Part shown: positions 37,501 to 43,535 of the stretch, in pieces
Position numbering within the stretch: the first letter of the stretch is position 1
How the letters are laid out: every line of letters starts with the position of its first letter
DNA from: Bolinopsis microptera
Lineage: Eukaryota > Ctenophora > Tentaculata > Lobata > Bolinopsidae
Reading direction: 5' to 3'
Assembly: GCF_026151205.1 (NCBI RefSeq)
Contig: NC_087076.1
Location: 22,934,828-22,998,827, forward strand
DNA: 64,000 nt
Position numbers and translations under genes: made by a program
Notes under the pieces: generated by a model
Seen by the model: only the letters and a program-made list of their open reading frames with translations
Told to the model about the DNA's origin: nothing
Database searches by the model: none

Positions 37501-40500
37501 TTTCTGAGCAAAATTTATCTCTCGTAAAGATTTGAATGTGTGATTTTCTTACGTGAACTAGTATATTATATATAATATTGTTTCAAAAATGTTAATCGTA
37601 CACACACTACACAGTTGCAATTTGAAATACATCGTTGTTGACGCATTAACATTTAAGGTTGATTAAGGTTTATTTTTCACTTTCAAAATGTAATATCTCT
37701 CGTGACAAGATTTCCAACTGCCGCAACGTTTCTAATTCACAATAAATCAGACTAAGATAGATATTGCGATGAGAGTTCATTACTTATTTATCTTTATGAT
37801 ATTATGTCAAATTGAAATTAAAAATCAGTGCTTTTTAATCATAAATTCCAAGAATGACTTTAACTTGTACTTAAAACCTATCTCACTCACTAACTTTCGA
37901 AATGCAGCTCTACAATGTTATACATTGTGTTATATACATTGTGTATTGTACATTGTACATTATACAGCTAATTTAAGTTTACAGAAGGTCACCAACCTGG
38001 TCTTGAAGGTCGAACCACTCTGTTTCTCCATCAAGAACATCCCAATCTAGAGGCACCATGAGTTCTCCAATAACATCACTTCCATCCACCACCCTGGATC
38101 AGATGTTTTAAAACCTTTAATTTATAAAAAAATAACGAAACTTAATTAATTAACAGTTGCAATCGAAAATCGCCTACATCATCACTATGTATAATATAGA
38201 AAGATAATAATATAAAAATAGCTACCTGAACAAGACACGAGTTCCCTCTAAAGAATACTCGTCTACTTTGAAGGTGAGGATCTCATTCCAGACTGGATTA
38301 TTTGAGTCCTTCTTTATAGTGGTTCGGATCATGTCCTCGTCAACTGAGTCTAGTAGTTTCACTTCTACCTTTACATTTCTATTAGCTCGTTAGACAAATA
38401 TTTCGACCAATGTGTAATAGTCAATCACCAATTTGGTTCACGGTTATTGATACCAATAATCTTAGTCTCAGATTTAAAATAGAGGATAAATTATTATATC
38501 GGTACAGCAGGGTGTCATAAAATTTGAGTTTGCATTAATAAATTAATATAGGGTGGGCCAAAAGTCAGTGGGCATGTGTTGGCCTTAATAGCTCCGCCGT
38601 GCTTTATATTTAAGAGCTGTTGCTTTTCAGATGACATACTGTACCTTCTGGTTCAAGGATTCCGTCGTCAAAATTTGAAAATTCGAATATTTTAGACCAC
38701 GCCCATTCAAAATTAAAACACCTATATTGTTCTCTCTGAACATACTGGACGCCTAATTTTTTCAGATACGGTAGATTATTACATGTTGCATCTGATCTGA
38801 AAAAATGACGTGAAACAGATTATAAATGACGAAGTTATCAAGAATTTTGTGTATCTCGTTAACAAAATTGACTGGGTGATTATGTGACACCGTGACACGA
38901 CACCTTAATTGGGCAGCCTTAACGATTCCCATAATGTTTAATGGGTTCATGGTTAATGTCAGGATGGAATGGAGTGTCGCCCCCCGCTAGCAGAATGGCA
39001 GTTGTAACAGACGTGCTCGCTAGAAGTCTACCTTTGCTCACCTTACTTCTCCTTATGCCGATGTCTTCGACTCTGAACATTTCAAGTTGGAACCTCAATG
39101 GTATTAAAGGTAACATTCTTAGGAGAGAACATTTAGTAAGTGACGCTGAACGTTATCATTTTGATGTAGTGTGTCTCCAAGAGACAAAATGCCGAGACTT
39201 CGAGGAAACAATTATTGACGGTCACAAACTTGTAACACTAGCCCAATCAGACAATTGGTATCATTATGGTCTCGGTTTTCTAATCTGCCCAGCCCTTGTA
39301 CCTTCTATTGTTGCATGGAGATCACTTAGTAACAGAGTGGCTTTCATTGATATAAGACTCACAGAACACAACGGATCTCATCGTATGATCAGGATCGTTA
39401 ACGTGTACGGACCAACCAAGAAGATTGTCGATGATGACATCAGTAGGGTCACAGGTAACTCCCCATTGTTACAATCATATTTCAATGATCTGAAAACTGC
39501 TATCAATATCCCAGCTCGATTCGATTTGTTTGTTGCTGGTGATTTTAACGCCCGCCTTGGGAGATGCAGCAGGAAAGAGTATGATGCTGGCCTTAATAAT
39601 CATATTGGTCAGTTCGGTAATGGTCTGAGGAACAGGAACGGTGAGTTCCTACTGGACTTTATTGTTGATAATGGTCTGTTTGCGTGCAATACTGCGTTTC
39701 AACACAGAGCGAAGCATATTACCACCTGGAAGGCTAGATGTGTTCCCAAGGGTAGACCCAAGGGTTCAAAAGACACTGTGAACTATTTTAAACAAATTGA
39801 TTATATTTTATGTCGTACTAACGTTAAAGTCTGTTTAACAGACTCCCGCTCTTTTTGCGGTGATTTTGTGAAATCTGACCATAAACCTGTGGTCGCACGT
39901 TTTAAACTTGGTTGTGAATACATTGTACATAAGCGGCCCAGGTCTGACAAAATAAGGTTTGATGTCAATCGCCTTAATGATTCTGATATTAAGTCTAAAT
40001 TTTTTGATTCCTTTAAAAGTAATATTGATTGTAGAGTTTTAACTAATAATGCTATTTCTGAAAATTCTGATATATTTGGTATATTGAGTAAATGTGCCGT
40101 CCAGGTGGTTGGTAAAGTGCCCCCGGGGAAGCCTCATCAGTACAGCGACGATCCAACTGTCGTTAAACTTTCAGCAGAGAGAAAGTCCCTTCAGCAAGAA
40201 TGTAGTCTCACAGGGATAAGCGACAGGAGTGACCTCAGAAAAAGAATCAACCATCTCAAACGTACCATCAAAAAGAGGTTGAAATCCATCAATGAGGCCG
40301 CAGCTAACGCCCTAGTAGATGTCATCAACAACACCGACAGCTGCAGAAGCATGTTTGAAGCGAATAGAACTTTGGCCCAGTGTAGGATGAAGAAAGACGG
40401 AGTGACTGTCCACGATGCAGACGGGAACACCTTAGGTTCTGACTCATTAAAAGCAGAAGCTATTAAAGAATACTTTAATAATGAGTTCAATGACAAAGAT

Positions 40501-43083
40501 GAACCCCACCTCCCAGCATTCATAGACCCTCCTGGAAGCCTCCTCTGTCCCATAACACCTGAAGAAGTTGGCCGTGCTGTTATGAAGCTGAAATCCGGTA
40601 GAGCGTGTGGCCCTGACGGTATACCTAATGAGCTAATGAAAGCTGCTGGATATCCCCTCCACTGTGAGTTGGCTAGGATCTACAATCTCTCCTTTGAGAC
40701 CAACACATACATCCCAGCTATTGGAGAAGGTATCCTGACACCCCTTCAGAAGCCAGGAAAACCCCGAGGTCCGATAAAGTCTATCCGGCCCCTCACATTG
40801 CTAAATGGAACTAGAAAAGTCCTATCCCTCGTAGCCTTTAACAGAATCAATTACCACGTTGATATGTACACTGGACCTTGGCAGGCGGCATACAAGCAGG
40901 GTCGCAGTTGTGCTGACCTGGTATGGTCTCAGAGAATGTTGACATCAGTGGTTACCAGGCGCGAGTTTGAGTATAGTAAAATCAACATTGACATGACCGC
41001 TGCGTTTAATACTATCCGCAGACAGACCATCATCAACCTCCTCATTGATGCAGGATGCTCTAGAGACGACATTCGCCTAGTTCAGTACCTCCTCTCAAAT
41101 ACAAAGCTCAAGGTGACGGTCAACAGATCTGAGTCTGGTGAATTTGTGATTAATATTGGCGCTTACCAGGGAGACAGTCTGGCAGGTAAAGTGTTTACAT
41201 TGACCCTTGCCGGTGCCCTGAATCACATCAGAGCCGTGATCAGTGTCACGATTCCTAGACCGAACCCCCCAGTCTCTGATAGAGGCCTCCCGTTAGAGTC
41301 CGCCTATGCTGATGATGCTGAGCTTCTGAGTGAAGATGGTCAGAGCCTGGTGAAGATACTAGAGATTGCCAGTGATATACTAAAGGATTGGAGTCTCTTT
41401 GTTAACGAATCAAAGACGGTGTTTACAAGAGTGTATTTGGCAGATACAGATGCTTTAGATGCCCATGGCAATAAAATTAGAGGAGATGAAGAGTGGCGAG
41501 AGTCAGTGCTATTAGGATCAAAGCTCTGTTCAGAAAGAGATATTGTCAACAGACGCAACAAAGCCAATGTTGCCTTCTACACCTACAAGAAAGTCTGGTT
41601 GAATAGTTCTGTTCAGATCAGTGAGAGTAGAAAGCTGAAGTTGTACGAAGCTCTTGTGACTTCAGTGTTGTTGTATAACTGTAGCAGCTGGGCTGCTCCT
41701 GAAACCGTAATGGCATCTGTCGACGTTCTTCAAAGGAAGCATCTGAGACAGATAATCAACACCTATTGGCCTACGGTTATCAGTAACGAGAATTTATATA
41801 AGAGATGTAATGTCAGACCCCTTACTGAAAGGATCAAGAAAGCAAGATGGAAGATGCTTGGGCACGTTCTCAGAAGCGGTGATGACACTCCCGCCTTCTT
41901 ATCTTTCAGATTTGCATGTTTAGGATGTTTTGACTACAAAGGAAGTAGGGGCAGACCTCGTTCAAATTTATTTTATTTATTATTAAAAGACATTATGACA
42001 AAACAAATTATTGTGATTGTAAATAAAAGATTTAGTTTAAGTAATTTCAACGATTTAGTGTACAAAGCTCATGATAGACGTCTATGGAGAAGCTATGGGT
42101 GAGTCGAGACTACTCGGCCACTCGATTTTATGATTTAATTTATATTATCTTGTGTTTGCTGTATATAGTTGATTAATAATGGTTAACGGGGTGACCTTAT
42201 CACGTGATTAGGTAAGCCAATCACCTGATCACACGTAATGAATTAACTCGTTATGCTTCGTATCTCGGCCATACGAGAAGCTACAACTGTAATTTGTTCA
42301 GCACAAACGTAATTCGAATGGCCAAACACAATTTGACAATTCAATAAAATTTAGCTCGTTCTGACTATAATCTTATAATCCAAACTATCAAATAAATGTA
42401 AAAATGAACCTTCATTTAAAAAAAAGAACTCTAATATTTTTCGATTTGACAAATTCCTCGAACCAGTGGTGGTAGTAAGTCGTACCAGAAAGAATTATTT
42501 CAATTGGTCACTCAGTGACTGAGCTATTAAGGCCAACGTATGCCCACTGACTTTTGGCCCACCCTGTATATTATTATAAATTGCATTGAGCAATTTAAAA
42601 TATAAGAGTTGTAATACAGCATAAAAACACGAATATTAGGCTACCTGCGGATCAACAGATAGCCTGGCAACTTGTCTTGAAGCAAGGCCATGAGCAGACA
42701 CAACCCTTATCATCAGAAGTTCCTTATCCTGTCTGTATCTGAGTGCCAGACCTATCTCTCCTATTGCATCCCCCTGTGCTTTAACCACTGCTGGGTCTAA
42801 CTTGGAAAACAGGTGCTTTACTGACGTTAGTCTAGCCTGAAGAATAATATTCAGTGGTACTTTATAGAACCAATCAATCAGTGGCGTTAAACTTTCGTTA
42901 AATTATTAATTAATTATATAATTATTATATATATACTGTCAGCTCACAAACCTGCTCATCGAAATCCACCTCCGGTTTATTTTCATCCCTAGTCTCGTGT
43001 TCTATCTGTCCGTAAGGTACATAGTCGTAGTCAATATGATCAGGGTCCTGTACTTCATCAAGCTGAATGTCTTCTTCTGTCAT
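7515..43083 (-). CDS. Tandem C2-domain protein, nine exons over 35.6 kb
   Basis: Rebuilt minus-strand gene. Exons: 43083-42952 (ATG; acidic N-terminus), 42836-42645, 38368-38226, 38093-37997, 20627-20454, 19357-19281, 9767-9638, 7888-7757 and 7559-7515 (stop). All nine join in phase to 373 codons. C2A (exons 2-4) has GEIGLALRYRQDKELL, NPVWNEILTF and VIGELMVPL. C2B (exons 5-7) has KDKDKLSDPYVRVTL, GTVNPVWSETF and DADDFLGEARISL. C2B keeps Asp residues in both loop regions, so Ca2+/phospholipid binding is plausible; C2A loop 1 is poor in Asp. There is no N-terminal membrane anchor, so it is likely a cytosolic membrane-trafficking or lipid-binding protein. Weak points: the exon 4 donor is GTTGGT (read-through stops at 37979-37981 after C2A) and the exon 3 acceptor is poor. 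Three other genes are nested in intron 4. Confidence 0.72.
7909..8723 (+). pseudogene. 5'-truncated non-LTR retrotransposon (RT C-terminal part), frameshifted
   Basis: Two overlapping frames (7909-8295 and 8292-8723) encode the end of a CR1/Jockey-type reverse transcriptase. The first has SLGVIIDDKLNWSHHISAM, then YGVMYKLKKYLPL-like text and LNYCSLVWGF; the second holds the distal tail (SLFNLNIYKTCIKTILI). The frame break at about 8293 and missing upstream domains show a dead copy. It lies in the intron between C2-gene exons 7 and 8, antisense to that gene. The 3' UTR probably runs on to about 9100, past the gtgccccacggggatgaa segment. Confidence 0.8.
9115..9310. repeat. Irregular agaaccg/agagccg-rich repeat with palindrome
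   Basis: Many loose copies of gaaccgct/gagccgtt words. The stretch ends in a perfect 9-bp stem, gagccggtt (9277-9285) with aaccggctc (9300-9308). Structure seen directly; function unknown. Confidence 0.45.
9731..17278. repeat. 96-bp satellite, 79 units, derived from a splice acceptor and exon start
   Basis: Units of 96 bp start at 9731, 9827, 9923 and so on to 17223 (last one partial). Two units near 13250 and 13345 carry a 2-bp insertion; the count then fits exactly. Identity is very high, with recurrent variants (gtatttgag/gtattttag, gtactgagg/gttctgagg, and a gttccag form in some distal units). Unit 1 is the real boundary of C2-gene exon 7: its first 37 bp are coding. Units 2-79 repeat, on the minus strand, acctcag acceptor, 37 nt of the exon, then attgtaaac (GT donor-like) and intron sequence. 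The array fills most of the exon 6-7 intron. Confidence 0.95.
17279..17400. other. Unique intron sequence beyond the 96-bp array
   Basis: Includes a cacgtg at 17296. It marks the upstream edge (minus-strand sense) of the satellite. No gene. Confidence 0.5.
17404..17680. repeat. 19-bp minisatellite (ccacacgttaccatagtaa)
   Basis: About 15 units. Full 19-bp units alternate with shorter ccactaccatagtaa variants that lack the cacgtt part. Lies in the C2-gene intron. Confidence 0.85.
17681..19280. other. C2-gene intron sequence
   Basis: AT-rich, no exon found. Holds gtatat microsatellite (about 18060-18100) and ctctaac heptamers (about 18610-18650). Confidence 0.45.
18608..18650. repeat. Short ctctaac heptamer repeat
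   Basis: Five tandem copies of a 7-bp unit. Not a recognised telomere repeat. Confidence 0.6.
19361..20252. repeat. 7-bp satellite (tatagtg) ending at the exon 6 acceptor
   Basis: About 125 units of tatagtg with tattg and taatg variants. On the minus strand the last repeats (cattatacattatacag) supply the 3' splice site of C2-gene exon 6, whose first base is 19357. The 7-bp period cycles all frames without stops, which explains the long spurious open frames over it. Confidence 0.9.
20330..20435. repeat. 9-bp repeat (aacaagatt), about 11 units
   Basis: Near-perfect nonamer array 19 bp downstream (minus sense) of the exon 5 donor at 20453-20452. Confidence 0.85.
21293..21577. mobile_element. 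Pogo/Tigger-like MITE
   Basis: Termini cagcaaaacctctc... and ...tagaggtttcactg are inverted and resemble the CAGTGAAACCTCT ends of pogo-group elements. TA lies on both sides (21291-21292, 21578-21579). At 285 bp with no transposase it is non-autonomous. Confidence 0.65.
21580..21685. mobile_element. 106-bp MITE with TA target duplication
   Basis: Inverted ends ccttagttagtttaattatg / cataaataaacgaactaagg (26-bp arms including gcgggt/acccgc, three mismatches), flanked by TA at 21578-21579 and 21686-21687. It shares one TA with the pogo-like element immediately to its left. Confidence 0.75.
21866..22615 (+). CDS. PAP2-family lipid phosphatase (PLPP6-like), 249 aa
   Basis: Intronless ORF with all three type-2 phosphatidic acid phosphatase motifs: KATVGRKRP (residues 133-141), PSGHS (158-162) and SRIMLGRHYVSD (196-207), including catalytic His161, His203 and Asp207. 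Hydrophobic segments at about 75-107, 112-130, 164-176, 182-195 and 210-228 fit an integral membrane enzyme of the ER or nuclear envelope. The cytosolic N-terminus is acidic and Ser-rich. Length and motif spacing fit the PLPP6/PPAPDC2 group, which dephosphorylates presqualene and polyisoprenoid diphosphates (family knowledge; substrate here inferred). The gene lies antisense within intron 4 of the C2 gene. A 12-bp perfect hairpin follows 57 bp after the stop. Confidence 0.9.
   Translation: MSEVLRKRLISQEYASQVSEDADNISSVEAEEAGDIISSIIEVQEEETSWITWLLEQDKRATASLQVLQGAESGLYLSLLTVFILCEILGGAVTLIPANIAVIIAAPNLHTFSLYFNILLAQFYDEIVKILIKATVGRKRPECSEAAYFPGVSNFSFPSGHSSRMGILGYLLITTQDRSVQYCVIVVLLALLVCSSRIMLGRHYVSDVIGGLSTGTVNGIVYSGWFWVVEEKFQGMFLKITNFTEGFGL
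22672..22699 (+). other. Perfect 12-bp stem-loop downstream of the PAP2 gene
   Basis: acagccgattaa - catt - ttaatcggctgt, 57 bp after the PAP2 stop, within its likely 3' UTR. It could be an RNA structure or a small foldback remnant. Confidence 0.6.
22700..24254. other. Intron/intergenic AT-rich DNA
   Basis: No conserved exon seen. A tandem duplication of cagtcacaaattag lies near 23953. Confidence 0.4.
24255..24402. mobile_element. hAT-like MITE, copy A (148 bp)
   Basis: Starts cagggaaaaaaggaaatcgc and ends gcgaaatccttttgtccctg, with repeated tcgcgat words inside. It is flanked by a perfect 8-bp duplication acgtgtga (24247-24254 and 24403-24410). An 8-bp duplication and CAGGG ends are hAT hallmarks. 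Other copies at 31802-31927 and 61818-61966. Confidence 0.85.
24823..25911 (-). CDS. PPT2: PPT2-like lysosomal thioesterase
   Basis: Intronless 362-codon ORF of the palmitoyl-protein thioesterase alpha/beta-hydrolase family. Counted from the first ATG (25911), the catalytic triad is Ser121 in GHSQGG, Asp276 in IGGPQDGFLVPW and His335 in NVDHFQ. PPT2-like blocks include VDTFITLASPQHG, NFLGLRKLVMIGGP and LFGLKTLAERG. The start at codon 29 (MGLLLVLLTLLGTGTSL, ATG at 25827) gives a clean signal peptide and is probably the real one. N-glycosylation sequons occur (NHT, NMT). The family hydrolyses long-chain acyl-CoA and S-acyl thioesters in lysosomes; PPT2 favours acyl-CoA. The gene sits on the same strand as, and inside intron 4 of, the C2 gene. 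PPT2 versus PPT1: the order of motifs and the PWQS/FGLKTL blocks favour PPT2. Confidence 0.9.
   Translation of the reverse strand: MSATVKLFVHLDPLLNKTPLPAEFSRRTMGLLLVLLTLLGTGTSLKVGLLHMHGLTGHFDSEKNLKFKEFVESHTDVEVHLIDAFNYGESITSLTYQVPIILEQVKEIAAEYDKVIAVGHSQGGIIWRGMIEKWEYHNVDTFITLASPQHGVANIPSEVLDKFVESKIESEGLKSIVMEMLGNIRGIFSLEFLLEIFKQVILILGHEEESDELIESIFNLAPANYYLDSTNHTLYLENINFFPELNNEKGSDQEKETQKKNFLGLRKLVMIGGPQDGFLVPWQSAIFGYFDENGYAGQNVLNMTETTFYKEDLFGLKTLAERGGVEKHVVENVDHFQFGYNRRIMETIVLPVLKEVTENVAN
26140..26644 (-). pseudogene. LINE fragment (partner of the 27.7-28.0 kb copy), split by a MITE
   Basis: The segments 26160-26184 and 26377-26644 match 27738-28030 almost base for base, in the same orientation (for example the frame with SVQNCPNFNTVSLIL, IDPIKGFEKSSIF and LQYIVVVVRL). 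It is a degraded copy of the same non-LTR element, with the 176-bp MITE inserted. Confidence 0.7.
26193..26368. mobile_element. hAT-like MITE of a second family (176 bp)
   Basis: Inverted ends catagttggttcgtgcg / cgcacgaaccaactatg, with perfect 8-bp duplication attataac at 26185-26192 and 26369-26376. The interior is made of gtgcgtt/aagtacgtt words. It interrupts a LINE copy whose uninterrupted relative lies at about 27740-28030. Confidence 0.85.
27161..28030 (-). pseudogene. Non-LTR retrotransposon fragment with reverse transcriptase core
   Basis: A minus-strand frame joins upstream LINE sequence to RT motifs KQHGFRSGRSCLTQLLHHF and LDYAKAFDKVDHKLLLRKL (the Asp of RT motif A), then GIHPKIIKWI. 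This is typical of CR1/Jockey-clade RTs. It breaks off after DRKQAVVVE into unrelated repeat. EN and the rest of RT are missing. Confidence 0.75.
27235..27360. repeat. Tandem of cgcgattt-containing units, about 28-30 bp
   Basis: Four loose units built around aatcgcgatttgtc. The word is shared with the hAT-like MITE interiors (24255, 31802, 61818), but there are no CAGGG ends here. Probably a diverged or internally expanded relative. Confidence 0.5.
28040..29080. other. No recognisable gene
   Basis: AT-rich. The short open frame 28536-28781 (includes VGKIKFQKGAIILNNRIRVL) has no match I can name and may be retroelement debris. Confidence 0.35.
29083..29450 (+). pseudogene. Truncated LINE: ORF1-like relic plus structured 3' tail
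   Basis: 29106-29297 encodes a charged peptide with SPDRSPEEQTKHHLLVLEM and RRYYIRSGIICCED, resembling the start of the conserved ORF1 segment of some non-LTR elements. It is followed by a hairpin-forming tail (29358-29440) that ends tataagcacattatttcatttca. The same tail occurs at 36962-37045. Confidence 0.5.
29358..29440 (+). repeat. Structured LINE-type 3' tail, copy 1
   Basis: ccgctctgacatggttag pairs with ctaaccatatgggcgg, and an inner stem ctggcac-tt-gtgccgg forms the tip. Downstream is tataagcacattatttcat. Copy 2 is at 36962-37045. Confidence 0.7.
30091..30297. repeat. 9-bp minisatellite (ggtgtgtcc/ggtgtgtac), about 23 units
   Basis: The period is a multiple of 3, so all frames stay open: SGV repeats on +, DTP repeats on -. 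No start context or flanking exon supports a protein. Two unit types (tcc, tac) are interspersed. Confidence 0.85.
30571..30700. repeat. 20-bp minisatellite (atggggaccgttaataattt)
   Basis: Six to seven units, changing from gttaataa to gttagtaa across the array. Confidence 0.85.
31000..31043 (+). CDS. Possible first exon of a secreted protein (signal peptide)
   Basis: The ATG at 31000 begins MDLRTVFIFFLSVI, a good signal peptide. It runs into t|gtgagt, a consensus donor at 31044. I could not find the following exon, and reading through gives a short 66-aa ORF. Tentative. Confidence 0.25.
31802..31927. mobile_element. hAT-like MITE, copy B (126 bp, internally shortened)
   Basis: Same orientation as copy A. 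It starts cggggacaaaatgaaatcgc and ends cgattttcttttgtccctg, with shared middle ggtatcgcgatttttggcc. Flanking octamers gccgaatg and gccaaggt match only partly, so the target duplication has decayed. Confidence 0.8.
32309..32403. repeat. 7-bp minisatellite (cactcgg/tactcgg/tactctg)
   Basis: Thirteen to fourteen heptamers with a higher-order order of three variants. Confidence 0.85.
32640..33092 (-). pseudogene. Non-LTR retrotransposon 3' coding end
   Basis: The minus-strand frame 33092-32706 encodes RYNVMHMWKILHGF, then VRTKSSAAHQTLYETSFSVM and GPRLWNCIPWHIRAV. This is the conserved post-RT tail found in many CR1/Jockey-type elements. Upstream domains are absent; a 5'-truncated copy. Confidence 0.75.
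33608..36570 (+). CDS. Class A (rhodopsin-type) GPCR, six exons, about 453 aa
   Basis: Exons 33608-33916, 34085-34239, 34701-35017, 35553-35736, 35941-36130 and 36364-36570 (TAG) join in phase with GT/AG borders. The N-terminus is Ser/Thr/Ala-rich. TM1 is VIGWVLWAVIVITLLGNVCS (GN motif); TM2 lies in SLSFVDFLQILMVGI; TM3 ends SICLDRAGHIC, so DRY is replaced by DRA. TM4 is around IMFLSLLICFAVPFL; TM5 LILLLAVAAMVGTCAVIV; TM6 TTCIISMMQGVLILASS; TM7 MLVFLGPMFNSWLYSF, where NPxxY becomes PMFNSWLY, followed by a helix 8-like RMGNVRTFL. It is a plasma-membrane receptor of unknown ligand. The gene is antisense inside C2-gene intron 4. The exon 5 acceptor (ctagag) is the weakest junction. Fifteen tandem copies of the exon 3 acceptor precede exon 3. 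Confidence 0.82.
34401..34700 (+). repeat. 20-bp repeat = branch point plus 3' splice site, 15 copies
   Basis: Unit tctaataatctaacttgcag (variants ttacag, ttgtag, tagag at the end), in perfect 20-bp register from 34401 to 34700. Each unit has a ctaac branch-point-like word about 9 nt before an AG. GPCR exon 3 starts at 34701, proven by phase with exon 2, so the last unit is the working acceptor. Confidence 0.95.
36579..36684 (+). repeat. 11-bp repeat (agcaattataa) at the GPCR polyadenylation region
   Basis: Starts right after aataaagc, 9 bp past the stop codon, and runs for about 9 units. It looks like an expansion of the poly(A)-signal segment. Confidence 0.8.
36962..37045 (+). repeat. Structured LINE-type 3' tail, copy 2
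   Basis: Same hairpin as at 29358: accgctctgacatggttag / ctaaccatatgagcggt, inner stem ctgacat-tt-gtgtcag, then tatacaagcacattatttc. Confidence 0.7.
37150..37358. repeat. 21-bp minisatellite (ggtaattgaaagatgattatt), about 10 units
   Basis: The period is divisible by 3, so the minus frame reads as IIIFQLP heptapeptides. Lies in C2-gene intron 4. No evidence of translation. Confidence 0.85.
37769..38050 (+). CDS. Open frame with signal-like start, doubtful
   Basis: Begins MRVHYLFIFMILCQIEI (signal-like) and runs 93 aa, antisense over C2-gene exon 4. The distal half is the antisense of that exon, so the frame may be accidental. Confidence 0.15.
   Translation: MRVHYLFIFMILCQIEIKNQCFLIINSKNDFNLYLKPISLTNFRNAALQCYTLCYIHCVLYIVHYTANLSLQKVTNLVLKVEPLCFSIKNIPI
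38549..42566. mobile_element. Tc1/mariner-type inverted termini enclosing a LINE
   Basis: The left end tagggtgggccaaaagtcag (38549 on) and the right end, the inverted cagggtgggccaaaagtcag (to 42566), match over about 45 bp through ggccttaatagctc. TA flanks both ends (38547-38548, 42567-42568). No mariner transposase is recognisable. A LINE with an intact 1053-aa ORF occupies most of the interior, so it probably inserted into a non-autonomous mariner-type element. The whole lies in intron 2 of the C2 gene. Confidence 0.75.
38941..42102 (+). CDS. Non-LTR retrotransposon ORF2 (endonuclease-reverse transcriptase), 1053 aa, intact
   Basis: An uninterrupted APE-type endonuclease followed by reverse transcriptase. 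EN: SSWNLNGIKGN (48-58), LQETKC with Glu81, VAGDFNARLG (198-207), SDHKPVVARF (312-321). RT: PDGIPNELMKAAG, SIRPLTLLNG, INIDMTAAFNTI (about 681, catalytic Asp), GAYQGDSLAG and YADDAELL (about 787, catalytic pair). The C-terminal region (RIKKARWKMLGHVLRSG, then GRPRSN) fits LINE ORF2 tails. It makes a cDNA copy at a nicked target. The first ATG gives an extra hydrophobic start; Met41 just before the EN domain is another candidate. No upstream ORF1 is seen. Full reading frame and intact catalytic residues suggest recent insertion. Clade assignment is uncertain. Confidence 0.92.
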   Translation: MGSWLMSGWNGVSPPASRMAVVTDVLARSLPLLTLLLLMPMSSTLNISSWNLNGIKGNILRREHLVSDAERYHFDVVCLQETKCRDFEETIIDGHKLVTLAQSDNWYHYGLGFLICPALVPSIVAWRSLSNRVAFIDIRLTEHNGSHRMIRIVNVYGPTKKIVDDDISRVTGNSPLLQSYFNDLKTAINIPARFDLFVAGDFNARLGRCSRKEYDAGLNNHIGQFGNGLRNRNGEFLLDFIVDNGLFACNTAFQHRAKHITTWKARCVPKGRPKGSKDTVNYFKQIDYILCRTNVKVCLTDSRSFCGDFVKSDHKPVVARFKLGCEYIVHKRPRSDKIRFDVNRLNDSDIKSKFFDSFKSNIDCRVLTNNAISENSDIFGILSKCAVQVVGKVPPGKPHQYSDDPTVVKLSAERKSLQQECSLTGISDRSDLRKRINHLKRTIKKRLKSINEAAANALVDVINNTDSCRSMFEANRTLAQCRMKKDGVTVHDADGNTLGSDSLKAEAIKEYFNNEFNDKDEPHLPAFIDPPGSLLCPITPEEVGRAVMKLKSGRACGPDGIPNELMKAAGYPLHCELARIYNLSFETNTYIPAIGEGILTPLQKPGKPRGPIKSIRPLTLLNGTRKVLSLVAFNRINYHVDMYTGPWQAAYKQGRSCADLVWSQRMLTSVVTRREFEYSKINIDMTAAFNTIRRQTIINLLIDAGCSRDDIRLVQYLLSNTKLKVTVNRSESGEFVINIGAYQGDSLAGKVFTLTLAGALNHIRAVISVTIPRPNPPVSDRGLPLESAYADDAELLSEDGQSLVKILEIASDILKDWSLFVNESKTVFTRVYLADTDALDAHGNKIRGDEEWRESVLLGSKLCSERDIVNRRNKANVAFYTYKKVWLNSSVQISESRKLKLYEALVTSVLLYNCSSWAAPETVMASVDVLQRKHLRQIINTYWPTVISNENLYKRCNVRPLTERIKKARWKMLGHVLRSGDDTPAFLSFRFACLGCFDYKGSRGRPRSNLFYLLLKDIMTKQIIVIVNKRFSLSNFNDLVYKAHDRRLWRSYG

Positions 43084-43535
43084 GAGGAAGCTGTTCCACT
43101 AACTGAATTTTACTTATCAGCCAACATACCAATACCATGGTCAAAATAACAAGCAATGTTCGGAATCCTGTTTAACAAGTCGACCATCATGTGTTTGAAT
43201 AATTTCAATTACACTATAATTCAATAGACGTAATAATACTTATTTGAATTTTTAGTACAATTAACAGAAAAATAACTTTGTATCGATGTTCGGATGTTTC
43301 TTTAAAAATATCCGAAAACAGAAAGTCCATTAATATAAATAGTACTGCCTAACTATCTATTTAGTTTATTAATCGGTCATGAATGATCGTCAAAACGAGT
43401 TGCCCCCAATGAAATAAGGAGCAAATAAAGCTGAGTGAATAAAATGGTAATAAGAACATGCACATAGAACACATAAAAAAGGCTTTGTTGACCATGATGG
43501 GCTCGAATATGAGACAAGAATATGATCACCTAATG

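Noticed and set aside
40191..40553. Minus-strand ORFs over the LINE (also 41340-41567)
   Set aside because: Shadows of the EN-RT frame.
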